Shown here: positions 41,832-51,160 of the stretch, piece after piece
Layout: every line of letters begins with the position of its first letter
Numbering within the stretch: position 1 is the first letter of the stretch
Source of the DNA: [Phormidium] sp. LEGE 05292
GTDB taxonomy: Bacteria; Cyanobacteriota; Cyanobacteriia; Cyanobacteriales; Aerosakkonemataceae
DNA: 63,956 nucleotides
NCBI RefSeq assembly: GCF_015207735.1
Contig: NZ_JADEWG010000024.1
Coordinates: 1 to 63,956 of the forward strand
Reading direction: 5' to 3'
The notes under the pieces: generated by a model
The model's database searches: none
What the model saw: only the letters and a program-made list of their open reading frames with translations
Told to the model about the DNA's origin: nothing
Translations under genes and position numbers: made by a program

Positions 41832-43310
41832 ATGACTTACTTGCGACTCGAAAGTATTACTAAAAGCTTTGGCAATTTCATTGCTAATGATGATATTAAC
41901 TTAATACTTAATAAAGGTAATATTCATGCTTTATTAGGGGAAAACGGCGCTGGTAAAACTACATTAATGAATATCCTTTGCGGACTTTATCAACCAGATG
42001 CTGGAAAAATTTATTTAGAAAATAAACCCGTGCAAATTTACTCACCTGCGATGGCAATTCAGCGGGGAATTGGCATGATTCACCAACATTTTATGTTAGT
42101 ACCGCAACTAACTGTCACCGAAAATATTATTCTGGGGACTAAGTTAGATTTAAGGTTGAACTTATCAGAAAAAAGTCGGGAAATTTCCCAATTAGCTAAA
42201 TCATTTAATTTAGATGTTGACCCTTTAGCAAAAGTTGGAGATTTACCTGTAGGAATTCAGCAAAGAGTAGAAATTTTAAAAGCACTTTATCGACAAGCAA
42301 AGTTATTAATTTTAGATGAACCAACAGCGGTATTAACGCCGCCAGAGGTGAAAAATTTAGCGAAAATTTTACGGCAATTAGCCGATCGCGATCGCACAAT
42401 CATCTTCATTAGCCACAAGTTAGAAGAAGTGATGAACCTCTGCGATACGGTAACAGTTTTGCAACGAGGTAAAGTAGTAGCAAATTTAAACATTAAAGAG
42501 ACAAACTCTCAGGAATTAGCACGATTAATGGTAGGAAGAGAAGTATTATTTCAATTAAATAAACCTCCTCATTCTCCTGGAGATGTATTGTTAGAAGTGC
42601 AGGGTTTACAGGTGCGAGATGAAAGGGATTTACTGGTAGTAAAAGATGTTTCTTTTCAATTGCGTTCTGGGGAGATTTTGGGAATAGCTGGAATAGATGG
42701 AAATGGACAGCGAGAATTAGCAGATGCGATCGCCAATTTACGCCAAATTTACGCCGGAACAATTAGCAAAAAAACAACCAAAAAAAGCATTGCTTACATT
42801 CCTGAAGATCGGCAAAAAATGGGTTTAGTGATGGGTTTTAGCATTGCCAAAAATTTGATTCTCAAAGCATTTAAATTTCTCCCTTTTTGTCGGAGTTGGT
42901 TACTACAATATTCGGTAATTAATCATCATGCAAATTCAGCAATAGAAAACTTCGATATTCGCGCCGAAAACCCCGCAATTAAAGTTAGTCAACTCTCAGG
43001 AGGAAATCAACAAAAAGTAGTTTTAGCGCGGGAACTTTCGGGAAATCCCGATCTAATTATCGCCATGCAACCAACTAGGGGTTTAGATGTAGGTGCGACA
43101 GAATACGTACAGCAAAAATTGTTAGCTGAAAGAGAAAGAGGTGCAGCAATTTTGTATATTTCCACCGAGTTAGAAGAAGTGATGGTGGTGAGCGATCGCA
43201 TTGCGGTAATGTATGAAGGTAAATTTGTGGATATCCTAGATGCAACTACCTCTACTGTCGAACAAATTGGTTATTTAATGACTGGTGGTAAGGTTTTAGA
43301 TTCAAAATGA
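41832..43310 (+). CDS. Double-domain ABC transporter ATPase (BMP/Nup-type nucleoside importer)
   Basis: A 492-residue protein with two fused nucleotide-binding domains. Domain 1 has Walker A GENGAGKTT (~36-44), a modified signature VGIQQRVEILKAL and Walker B LLILDEPTAV (~155-164). Domain 2 has the degenerate Walker A GIDGNGQREL (~293-302), signature LSGGNQQKV and QPTRGLDVGATE. Asymmetric domains with a degenerate second P-loop are the norm for sugar and nucleoside importers with one double ATPase. The binding protein lies 153 bases upstream. The extra membrane protein overlaps or directly follows. The two permeases come after an antisense gene and spacers. Confidence 0.92.
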   Translation: MTYLRLESITKSFGNFIANDDINLILNKGNIHALLGENGAGKTTLMNILCGLYQPDAGKIYLENKPVQIYSPAMAIQRGIGMIHQHFMLVPQLTVTENIILGTKLDLRLNLSEKSREISQLAKSFNLDVDPLAKVGDLPVGIQQRVEILKALYRQAKLLILDEPTAVLTPPEVKNLAKILRQLADRDRTIIFISHKLEEVMNLCDTVTVLQRGKVVANLNIKETNSQELARLMVGREVLFQLNKPPHSPGDVLLEVQGLQVRDERDLLVVKDVSFQLRSGEILGIAGIDGNGQRELADAIANLRQIYAGTISKKTTKKSIAYIPEDRQKMGLVMGFSIAKNLILKAFKFLPFCRSWLLQYSVINHHANSAIENFDIRAENPAIKVSQLSGGNQQKVVLARELSGNPDLIIAMQPTRGLDVGATEYVQQKLLAERERGAAILYISTELEEVMVVSDRIAVMYEGKFVDILDATTSTVEQIGYLMTGGKVLDSK

Positions 43311-43327
43311 TCGGAGGTAAACACCCA

Positions 43328-43723
43328 ATGATACTTTTAAAAAGCCTGGTAATTTGGGTAATTATTATCTGTGGTGAAATAGCAAATGGAATCGCACGCA
43401 CCCTGCTACTTGTACCCTACATCGGTGATTTTCACGCCAGACAAATCGGAGTTTTCACAGGTGCAGCGATTATTCTAACAATTACCCTTATTTTCATTAA
43501 ATGGATTGGTGCAAAAAGCCTCTTTGAGTTGTTAGCTATAGGCTTACTTTGGCTGCTGTTAATGCTAACTTTTGAGGTGACATTTGGACTGTATGTAGCA
43601 GGTTATTCCTGGGAAAGAATCGCCGCAGATTATAACTTATTCAAAGGCGGACTTTTACCAATTGGTATGCTGATATTAACACTTTCTCCTCTAACCGCTG
43701 CTAAAATTCGCCGCTTAATTTAA
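43328..43723 (+). CDS. Small four-helix membrane protein inside the importer cluster
   Basis: About 131 residues from the ATG at 43328, which has GGAGGT (43313-43318) nine bases upstream. An in-frame ATG at 43307 overlaps the ATPase stop as ATGA. Four hydrophobic segments are visible (LVIWVIIICGEIANG, FTGAAIILTITLIFI, LLAIGLLWLLLMLTFEV, GGLLPIGMLILTLSPL). It is tightly coupled to the ATPase gene. I know of no such standard subunit in this importer family. The family is not recognised, and a role in assembly or regulation is conjecture. Confidence 0.65.
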   Translation: MILLKSLVIWVIIICGEIANGIARTLLLVPYIGDFHARQIGVFTGAAIILTITLIFIKWIGAKSLFELLAIGLLWLLLMLTFEVTFGLYVAGYSWERIAADYNLFKGGLLPIGMLILTLSPLTAAKIRRLI

Positions 43724-43753
43724 CCATTTCAATTCACCTTTAAACCCCTCATT

Positions 43754-43783
43754 CTCTCTGCGTCCTCTGCGTCTCTACGGTTT
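43754..43783. repeat. Copy of the CGCAGAGG dispersed repeat (reverse sense)
   Basis: CTCTCTGCGTCCTCTGCGTC followed by TCTACGGTTT matches the complement of the repeat, in the spacer between the membrane protein and the convergent antisense gene. Confidence 0.65.
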
Positions 43784-43814
43784 AAAAAACACCAAAAATT
43801 CCCGAAAAAACAGG

Positions 43815-44522
43815 CTATTGAGGATTTAGTTTCGGTGGATTTGAACCATCCGAATTATCAATTGTATTTTTCCATTCCACAGAAACCACCTTCGCATCAC
43901 CCCTAATTCTTTGATTCACACTTCCCTCAAAATTAACCTGTCCTCCAGGGGGAATAGTACCAGCAATTTCCTGTGAACCTGTTTCAACAGCTCGCTCTTC
44001 AGTTGGTTCTCCATCTGCTGTAGTATTGCGGACAATTGCAAAATTAATTTTGACATTTGTCACCGGATTATTAGTATTATTTACCACTACACCCCGCACA
44101 GTTCTACCCCGAAATACAGCACTAATTTCATTAACAGCAACCTCGCCTTTAACTGCGGAAATTGTTGGTGTTGTTGCTGGTATTGTTGGCGGGAGAGTAG
44201 GAGTAGTTTGTGGTGTAGCTGCTGGAGTATTTGTAGCAGTAACAGTACAATATTGGGGAGGCCAATTTTGTTGAATTCTCGTTCTAGAATTAGCTAAAGT
44301 TTGGATTTGGCGGCGATAACTAATTAGCTGACTTTCCATTTGTGGTACTCTCGCTCTCATGCGATTTAAAATGTTAATGGCTTTTCGCCATTGTTGAGTA
44401 CAGACTGCTTGTTTTAGTTCGGCATTTAGTTCAGCATTGATATCAGTTTGAGATAAACTCGGACTTGCTAATAATCCCATAATAGTGATAGTGGCGGCGC
44501 TAGCTAAAAATTTCAGTTTCAT
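43815..44522 (-). CDS. Secreted protein with a FxLYD-like domain, antisense in the importer cluster
   Basis: A 235-residue protein with a signal peptide (SAATITIMGLLASPSLSQ). A helical stretch with a cysteine follows, then a Pro/Thr linker (about 95-120, TPAATPQTTPTLPPTIPAT). A beta-rich C-terminal domain (VRGVVVNNTNNPVTNVKINFAIV...GTIPPGGQVNFEG) resembles the FxLYD family. It is transcribed against the transporter genes and splits them. The function is unknown, and it is probably extracytoplasmic and unrelated to the importer. Confidence 0.7.
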   Translation of the reverse strand: MKLKFLASAATITIMGLLASPSLSQTDINAELNAELKQAVCTQQWRKAINILNRMRARVPQMESQLISYRRQIQTLANSRTRIQQNWPPQYCTVTATNTPAATPQTTPTLPPTIPATTPTISAVKGEVAVNEISAVFRGRTVRGVVVNNTNNPVTNVKINFAIVRNTTADGEPTEERAVETGSQEIAGTIPPGGQVNFEGSVNQRIRGDAKVVSVEWKNTIDNSDGSNPPKLNPQ

Positions 44523-44608
44523 AGTGTTTTTTTTCCAGTAACTAGCATTTGAAACATATTATAAATTAAATTAAATCTAGAATGTAAATTTGCTCATTCC
44601 TACGCTTA

Positions 44609-45673
44609 ATGATGACAAAAAAACAACCAATTTTACCAATTCTGCTACCAATTTTATCTCCAATTGTGGCGATCGTATCTGCCTTACTCGTCGGTGCAAT
44701 ATTAATCGCCTTCAGTGGAAATAATCCTGTCACCGCTTATACAGTCCTCTTCAACGAATCACTGACAAACTATTATGGTTTTGGCAGCACCCTGACGAAA
44801 ACTGCACCTTTATTATTGGCAGGTTTTGGAGTGTTAGTCGCCTTAAAAGCGGGACAATTTAACATTGGCGCAGAAGGGCAAATTTACATGGGTGGACTTG
44901 GTAGCACCTTAGTTGGGTTATATTTACCGGGATTACCTGCGTGGATTCACCTACCCTTAGCGTTATTGGGCGGGTTTTTGTTTGGCGGAATTTGGGGTGG
45001 AATTCCCGGCTATTTAAAAGCAGTACGAGGTGTAAATGAAGTAATTACTACTTTATTACTTAATTATGTTGCGTTGAACTTGGTGGGCTACTTGGTGCAA
45101 CAACCTTTAATAGAACCAGGTGCGCCCAGCCCGTATTCACCCTTACTTGCAAAAACATCATGGTTGCCGATTATACTACCTGAAACCCAAGCCCACGCCG
45201 GAATTTTAGTTGGGTTAATAGCGGCGATCGTTTTGTGGGTAATGTTGGCCCGATCGCCTTTAGGATACCAAATCGCAGCGGTAGGAATGAACCCGACAGC
45301 GGCGCGATATGCGGGAATGTCGGTGAGGCGCACAATTATCCTGGTGATGGCGTTGGCGGGTGGTTTAGCGGGGTTAGCAGGTGCTTCGGAAGTGCTGGGG
45401 TTGAGACATCGCTTGTTCGATCAGTTTTCCCCTGGATATGGGTATGATGCGATCGCGATCGCCTTTTTGAGTCGCGGAAATATTGCCGGAGTTGTGGCGA
45501 CTTCGCTATTTTTTGGCGCACTTCGTAGCGGCGCAAATGTCATGCAACGCAGTGCAAATGTTCCGGTGACAGTGGTTTATGCAATTCAAGGTTTAACTGT
45601 ATTATTTATTGCAATTAGTTTTGCTTTGGAAAGAAAGTTTAAGTTTCAGGGATTTTTTAAACCGCAGATGTAG
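44609..45673 (+). CDS. ABC importer permease 1 (YufP/NupP type)
   Basis: A 354-residue multi-helix protein of the branched-chain/nucleoside-type permease family, with the conserved cytoplasmic segment VGMNPTAARYAGMSVRRTIILVMALAGGLAGLAGASEV (split by helices) and GYGYDAIAIAFLSRGN. Its partner is the permease at 45938-46873. Both belong with the BMP lipoprotein and double ATPase upstream on the same strand, but the antisense gene intervenes. Substrate type follows the BMP protein: nucleoside or purine-like, by inference. Confidence 0.9.
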   Translation: MMTKKQPILPILLPILSPIVAIVSALLVGAILIAFSGNNPVTAYTVLFNESLTNYYGFGSTLTKTAPLLLAGFGVLVALKAGQFNIGAEGQIYMGGLGSTLVGLYLPGLPAWIHLPLALLGGFLFGGIWGGIPGYLKAVRGVNEVITTLLLNYVALNLVGYLVQQPLIEPGAPSPYSPLLAKTSWLPIILPETQAHAGILVGLIAAIVLWVMLARSPLGYQIAAVGMNPTAARYAGMSVRRTIILVMALAGGLAGLAGASEVLGLRHRLFDQFSPGYGYDAIAIAFLSRGNIAGVVATSLFFGALRSGANVMQRSANVPVTVVYAIQGLTVLFIAISFALERKFKFQGFFKPQM

Positions 45674-45937
45674 GCGCAGCCTTCCTGTGGGGTACGCAGA
45701 TGAGGTTTAAAATTATGAATTATCGATTTTTATTGAACCGCAAAGAACGCAAAGAACGCTAAGGAAAGATAAGAGAGGTTTATGATTATTGACTTGTAAA
45801 AGTAGACAATATCTATAATATATCTGTGTTCATCTGTGTTCATCTGTGGACATCTGTGGTAAAAAGAAAGAATTGTCAACCCTGCCAAAATGTAAAGCTA
45901 ACATCTGCCTTTATCTGCGGTTAAATTTATTTAATTT
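45674..45937. repeat. Repeat-rich 264-base spacer between the two permease genes
   Basis: It holds AACCGCAAAGAACGCAAAG (45737-45755), a relative of the dispersed CGCAGAGG repeat. Three to four direct ATCTGTGTTC/ATCTGTGGAC units (45822-45860) and a CTGCGGTTAAATTT unit follow. No gene or promoter is evident, yet the permeases should be co-expressed. Confidence 0.6.
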
Positions 45938-46873
45938 ATGGACAACCTAAACTTTTTCACCGACTATCTAATTGCCAGTTTACGCCTCGCAGTTCCCCTA
46001 GCTTTTGCCGCTTTGGGAGGACTTTTTTCCGAACGTTCAGGAGTAATTAATATTGCCTTGGAAGGAATGTTATTATCTGGCGCATTTGCTAGCGCCGTCG
46101 GAGCATTTTTTACAGGTAATGTTTGGGTAGGGTTACTATTAGCGATCGTCATCGGTGGAATAGTCGGACTTTTACACGCTTACCTCTGCGTTAGTTTAAG
46201 AGTCGATCAGTTAGTGTCAGGATTAGCAATTAATCTCACTGCTGTTGGTTTAACTTCCTTTTGGGCAAGAATCTTATTTAATAGTGGACAAGCACAAAAA
46301 CTTCCCGGAATAGATGCGATCGCCATTCCCGGATTAAAAAATATCCCAATCATCGGTTCTCTGTTCTTTAATCAAGACCCCTTAATTTACCTCTTATTCC
46401 TCTTAGTTCCCCTCACCACATATCTAATATTTCGCACTAGTTTAGGTTTATCTTTACGGGCGGTTGGAGAATATCCACGCGCCGCCGATACTGCGGGAGT
46501 TTCTGTTAGTTTAGTGCGTTATGTAGCTGTGATAATTAGCGGTTGTCTTGCCAGTTTAGGCGGAGCATATTTAACTTTAGTTCATGTAAACTTCTTTGTG
46601 GAAGGCATGAGTGCTGGTAAAGGTTTTATTGCCTTAGCTGCATTAATTTTCGGCAGATGGCATCCTGTAAGTGTTGCTTTAGCTTGTTTATTATTCGGCG
46701 CTACAGAAGCTTTGCAATTACGAATTCAAGCGTTTAATTTGAATATTCCTTATCAATTTTTGGTGATGTTACCTTATATAATTGCCCTGTTAGCTTTAGT
46801 AGGATTAGCTGGAAAATCTACCCCTCCCGCCGCACTTGGTAATCCTTATATTCCTGAAAGTCGCGATAGTTGA
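45938..46873 (+). CDS. ABC importer permease 2 (YufQ/NupQ type)
   Basis: A 311-residue multi-helix permease with ALGGLFSERSGVINIALEGMLLSGAF near the N-terminus and EYPRAADTAGVSVSLVRYVAVIISG as the coupling segment. It pairs with the permease at 44609-45673 to form the membrane channel of the nucleoside-type importer. A hairpin follows at 46885-46904. Confidence 0.9.
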   Translation: MDNLNFFTDYLIASLRLAVPLAFAALGGLFSERSGVINIALEGMLLSGAFASAVGAFFTGNVWVGLLLAIVIGGIVGLLHAYLCVSLRVDQLVSGLAINLTAVGLTSFWARILFNSGQAQKLPGIDAIAIPGLKNIPIIGSLFFNQDPLIYLLFLLVPLTTYLIFRTSLGLSLRAVGEYPRAADTAGVSVSLVRYVAVIISGCLASLGGAYLTLVHVNFFVEGMSAGKGFIALAALIFGRWHPVSVALACLLFGATEALQLRIQAFNLNIPYQFLVMLPYIIALLALVGLAGKSTPPAALGNPYIPESRDS

Positions 46874-46884
46874 ACCAACAAAAA

Positions 46885-46904
46885 ACCCCACTCATTCGCG
46901 GGGT
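46885..46904. terminator. Hairpin terminator, best read on the minus strand
   Basis: ACCCC (46885-46889) pairs with GGGGT (46900-46904). On the minus strand it is followed by TTTTTTG, so it terminates transcripts of the HNH cassette at 47073-48728. In the plus direction it may close the importer operon. Confidence 0.65.
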
Positions 46905-47072
46905 AAAAGTTGCTGTTTGTTGTAGTTTCTCAGAGAAGATAGAGTTAAAAATATTTAATTTCTCTATATGACTTTAGTTTCTCACTCTAAGGTAAGTTAT
47001 TACTTCCCCCATTCGTTTCACCCAACTGGGTGATATTGAGAAATCGGTATCAGTAACTACCAAATAATAAAT

Positions 47073-47498
47073 TTAGTTTGCCGGAGGATGCCAACCGCTA
47101 ATTGCCCATCGTCGCCTAGCTGCAACTATAACTGAATTGTTCATTCGTAAACGTACAATTGTTGCTCTTCCAATATTAGTTAAACCTTCAATTTTTGTAC
47201 TGTCATAACTCCAAGCAAAATGCTCATACCAATTCTGTGTGCGAGGGTTAAAAAGAGGTACAGTTTCTCCTGTCACAGGGTCTACAGCTTCGGTTGCATC
47301 ACTCTTAAATTCATTGCAAGAACGACAGGCTAAACAAACATTTTTAAAGCTAGTTTCTCCACCTTTAGAGACAGGTTGAATATGATCGTAAGACATTGGA
47401 ATGCCACTATTGGCTTCACTAGTTAAACAATAACAGCATCGCTGGCGATCGCTTTCTGCAATCAAATTTCTTAAACTTTCCGAAATATATGTAGACAT
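47073..47498 (-). CDS. HNH endonuclease family protein
   Basis: A 141-residue protein with the HNH zinc-finger-type motif: CCYC at about 22-25, MSYDHIQPVSKGGETSFKNVCLACRSCNEFKSD giving His, Asn and the Cys pair. Such enzymes nick or cut DNA in restriction, homing and phage-defence contexts. It is seven bases downstream of a ribbon-helix-helix-like gene on the same strand, and likely cotranscribed. Small pairs of this type are common in cyanobacteria. Confidence 0.88.
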   Translation of the reverse strand: MSTYISESLRNLIAESDRQRCCYCLTSEANSGIPMSYDHIQPVSKGGETSFKNVCLACRSCNEFKSDATEAVDPVTGETVPLFNPRTQNWYEHFAWSYDSTKIEGLTNIGRATIVRLRMNNSVIVAARRRWAISGWHPPAN

Positions 47499-47504
47499 GA
47501 GTTC

Positions 47505-47909
47505 TTAAAGCATTGGTACGAGATTTCCCCGCCAACGAAGTAACACTGCTGCCTGTGCTTTTTTTAACATAAAAAGGTCAGCTTCTTGTCGCAATGCCAT
47601 CAATTCTAAACGTTCCGCTTCTGTGAGTGTTCCCTTAGAATTTCTTTCTAAAAGAGCGTCGTATCGTTCCATTTCTCCTGCTGTTTTCCGACTATTAACA
47701 ATCTGCCATAAAGTATTGTCGTCTAGTTTATCAAAAGCAGCAATATCAGCTTGAAACTCTTCTGGTACATCATCCCATTGAGGAGGGCTCCCAACTTGTA
47801 AGGCATGGAGGATAACTTCTTCAATCGATCGCTGTGTCGCATTAGCAGTATTCACCAAGCGTTGATAAAGTATTTCTGGAATTTCCAGGGTAATAGTTTC
47901 AGTTGACAT
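47505..47909 (-). CDS. Ribbon-helix-helix-like small protein, upstream of HNH gene
   Basis: A 134-residue soluble protein. Residues 1-40 (TITLEIPEILYQRLVNTANATQRSIEEVILHAL) have the strand-helix-helix pattern of CopG/MetJ-type DNA-binding antitoxins. The rest is helical and acidic. The overlapping arrangement with an HNH gene is toxin-antitoxin-like, but the C-terminal half is not a known antitoxin. It begins 63 bases downstream of the AbiJ-like gene. Confidence 0.7.
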   Translation of the reverse strand: MSTETITLEIPEILYQRLVNTANATQRSIEEVILHALQVGSPPQWDDVPEEFQADIAAFDKLDDNTLWQIVNSRKTAGEMERYDALLERNSKGTLTEAERLELMALRQEADLFMLKKAQAAVLLRWRGNLVPML

Positions 47910-47972
47910 ATTTATTCCTGACTTAAGCTAAATCTTCAACCTATGCTCTCCAATTCAAGAAGTAAAGTAAAA

Positions 47973-48728
47973 TTATGCCTTACTTAATAATTCCAAAAAC
48001 TCCTGCACTACTTTTTGTGACTGGTTATAACAACGTTCTGCATCAAATCTTTGAATCCAAACGATACCATGATAATGAAATAAACGATCTTGCTCATGTT
48101 CCTCCGCAGAACGGGACGCTGGATGATAGGGTTGACCGTCCACGTAGAGAATACCCCACTTACCATTATGGCAAATCAGAAAATCAGGTTCTCGATTCTG
48201 TCTGTTAGCTAAACTTCCTAACCGTCCTTTACAATTGGGGAAAAATAGAATACCTCTCTCTTCTAATGCTTCTGCAATTTTAATTTCAGTTTTTGAGCGG
48301 AAACGTAAGTTATTCCATCTAAGCTCTGCTGAGATCCCCTGATTGTTTATTTCTTCCTTATAAATGGGTATATTTTTTATATTAGAAATCATATATTTAT
48401 AACCATTTTTAATAATTATATATCCATCATACTTAAGGAATTCGTTAAGATAATCTACAGCTGTTTCAACTTTAAATTCAGTTTCTAGAAAGTCTCGTTC
48501 GTCTAGTAAGGCACAAATCATTCTTGCCATTTTTGAGTTTCCATTAAGTTCTTTGATTTTTTCTTCTGCATAAAACCGACGAGATGGAAAACCTTGTCCA
48601 TATACATCCGCAGACCCAAACTGGTTGAAAAAGTCCACAAGGTTAGAACCAGACCTATAGGGAGAAATCTTCTTGTCGCCTGTGACAACTTGGGCTAATG
48701 CAGAAATTGTTTTATCAGAGATTTGCAT
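47973..48728 (-). CDS. AbiJ N-terminal-domain protein fused to a Vsr/DUF559-like nuclease fold
   Basis: A 251-residue protein. The first ~110 residues (ISDKTISALAQVVTGDKKISPYRSGSNLVDFFNQFG, then DVYGQGFPSRRFYAEEKI and ARMICALLDERDFLE) match what I recall of the AbiJ N-terminal domain family, a companion of phage-defence effectors. The C-terminal half (RSKTEIKIAEALEERGILFFPN, EPDFLI, ILYVDGQPYHP, EHEQDRLFHYHG) has the E...PDF...(V/E)DG...H core of Vsr/DUF559-type PD-(D/E)XK nucleases. Plausible role: abortive-infection DNA cleavage. A phage trigger is not testable here. It leads the three-gene minus-strand group. Confidence 0.72.
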   Translation of the reverse strand: MQISDKTISALAQVVTGDKKISPYRSGSNLVDFFNQFGSADVYGQGFPSRRFYAEEKIKELNGNSKMARMICALLDERDFLETEFKVETAVDYLNEFLKYDGYIIIKNGYKYMISNIKNIPIYKEEINNQGISAELRWNNLRFRSKTEIKIAEALEERGILFFPNCKGRLGSLANRQNREPDFLICHNGKWGILYVDGQPYHPASRSAEEHEQDRLFHYHGIVWIQRFDAERCYNQSQKVVQEFLELLSKA

Positions 48729-48829
48729 ATACTGAAGGAGTTTAATAAAACTAATTAATTAGCATAATCCAGTCACCAATCCCCTATCCCCAAAACCAAG
48801 CTTAGACAGAAATTATCTATTCACCTTGA

Positions 48830-50227
<1,398 letters not shown>

Positions 50228-50349
50228 AAATCTCATTTCTAAAATTCCCCAATTAGATCTGAATTTTCACAGAATCAAAATCGGCAAATCACAAATTGCC
50301 AACCCAATCTGACCTCGAAAAATCTCAAATTAAACTCTAAAATCGGAAA

Positions 50350-50934
50350 ATGGAACTCACAGTTGAATGTCAAAAGCGTACAGCAGAATCTAAACCTAAT
50401 ACTCTGCGTCGCAACGGTTTAACTCCCGCCGTTTTATACGGTCACAATGGTACAGAATCAGTTGCTTTAACCTTGGATGCTAAAGCAGCAGAAACATTAG
50501 TCAAAAAAGCCTCTCTGAATAATACGCTGATTAATGTGAACATCCCTGATGTGTCTTGGAGTGGTAAAACTCTGTTGCGGGAAGTACAAACTCATCCTGC
50601 CAAAGGTTTTATTTATCACCTCAGCTTTTTTGCTGTAGCGTCACAAAAGAGTTTAGAAGTAGAAGTACCTCTGCATTTTGTTGGTGAAGCAGCAGGCGTA
50701 AAACTAGGTGGTGGAATGTTAGATCCTGTAATGACAGAAGTGACAGTACAATGTCCTCCTGACAGCATTCCTGATGCCATTGAAATCGATGTTTCTGCTA
50801 TGGATGTTGGCGATGCACTGCATATCCGGGAAGTACCTTTACCCGCAGGCGTTAAAGTAGTTGGCGATCCTGACCAAGTAGTTGTTAGCGTTCTTCGTGC
50901 TCAAGGTGGAACGGAAGAAGCATCAGCTGAGTAA
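50350..50934 (+). CDS. rplY: 50S ribosomal protein L25 (Ctc form)
   Basis: A 194-residue protein with the L25 domain (about 1-90) and the longer C-terminal TL5/Ctc domain (about 95-185, EVEVPLHFVGEAAGVKLGGGML). Binds 5S rRNA. It follows purA by 122 bases and ends in a clear terminator. Confidence 0.93.
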   Translation: MELTVECQKRTAESKPNTLRRNGLTPAVLYGHNGTESVALTLDAKAAETLVKKASLNNTLINVNIPDVSWSGKTLLREVQTHPAKGFIYHLSFFAVASQKSLEVEVPLHFVGEAAGVKLGGGMLDPVMTEVTVQCPPDSIPDAIEIDVSAMDVGDALHIREVPLPAGVKVVGDPDQVVVSVLRAQGGTEEASAE

Positions 50935-50969
50935 ATTTTACTCAAATAAAGGTATGATTTGTTTACTAG

Positions 50970-50996
50970 ACCAGGGTTCTATTCCCTGGTTTTTTT
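50970..50996 (+). terminator. Rho-independent terminator after rplY
   Basis: ACCAGGG (50970-50976) pairs with CCCTGGT (50984-50990), followed by six T residues. Confidence 0.9.
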
Positions 50997-51097
50997 CTGT
51001 TTGTGACAGTGTAAGGTGTGTCAGATATAAAAACTTTAAATGAACAGAGGGTTTAGCTTTTCTGACACACCTTATAAAGTTGTAAATATGTATGAAT

Positions 51098-51124
51098 GGT
51101 GCGTTACGTTATCACTAACGCACC
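51098..51124. repeat. Second copy of the GGTGCGTTA palindromic repeat
   Basis: GGTGCGTTA (51098-51106) and TAACGCACC (51116-51124) are the same arms as in 13931-13969. Confidence 0.75.
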
Positions 51125-51160
51125 CTACAAAATCTGTGATTTGTAATTTGTAGGTGACAA

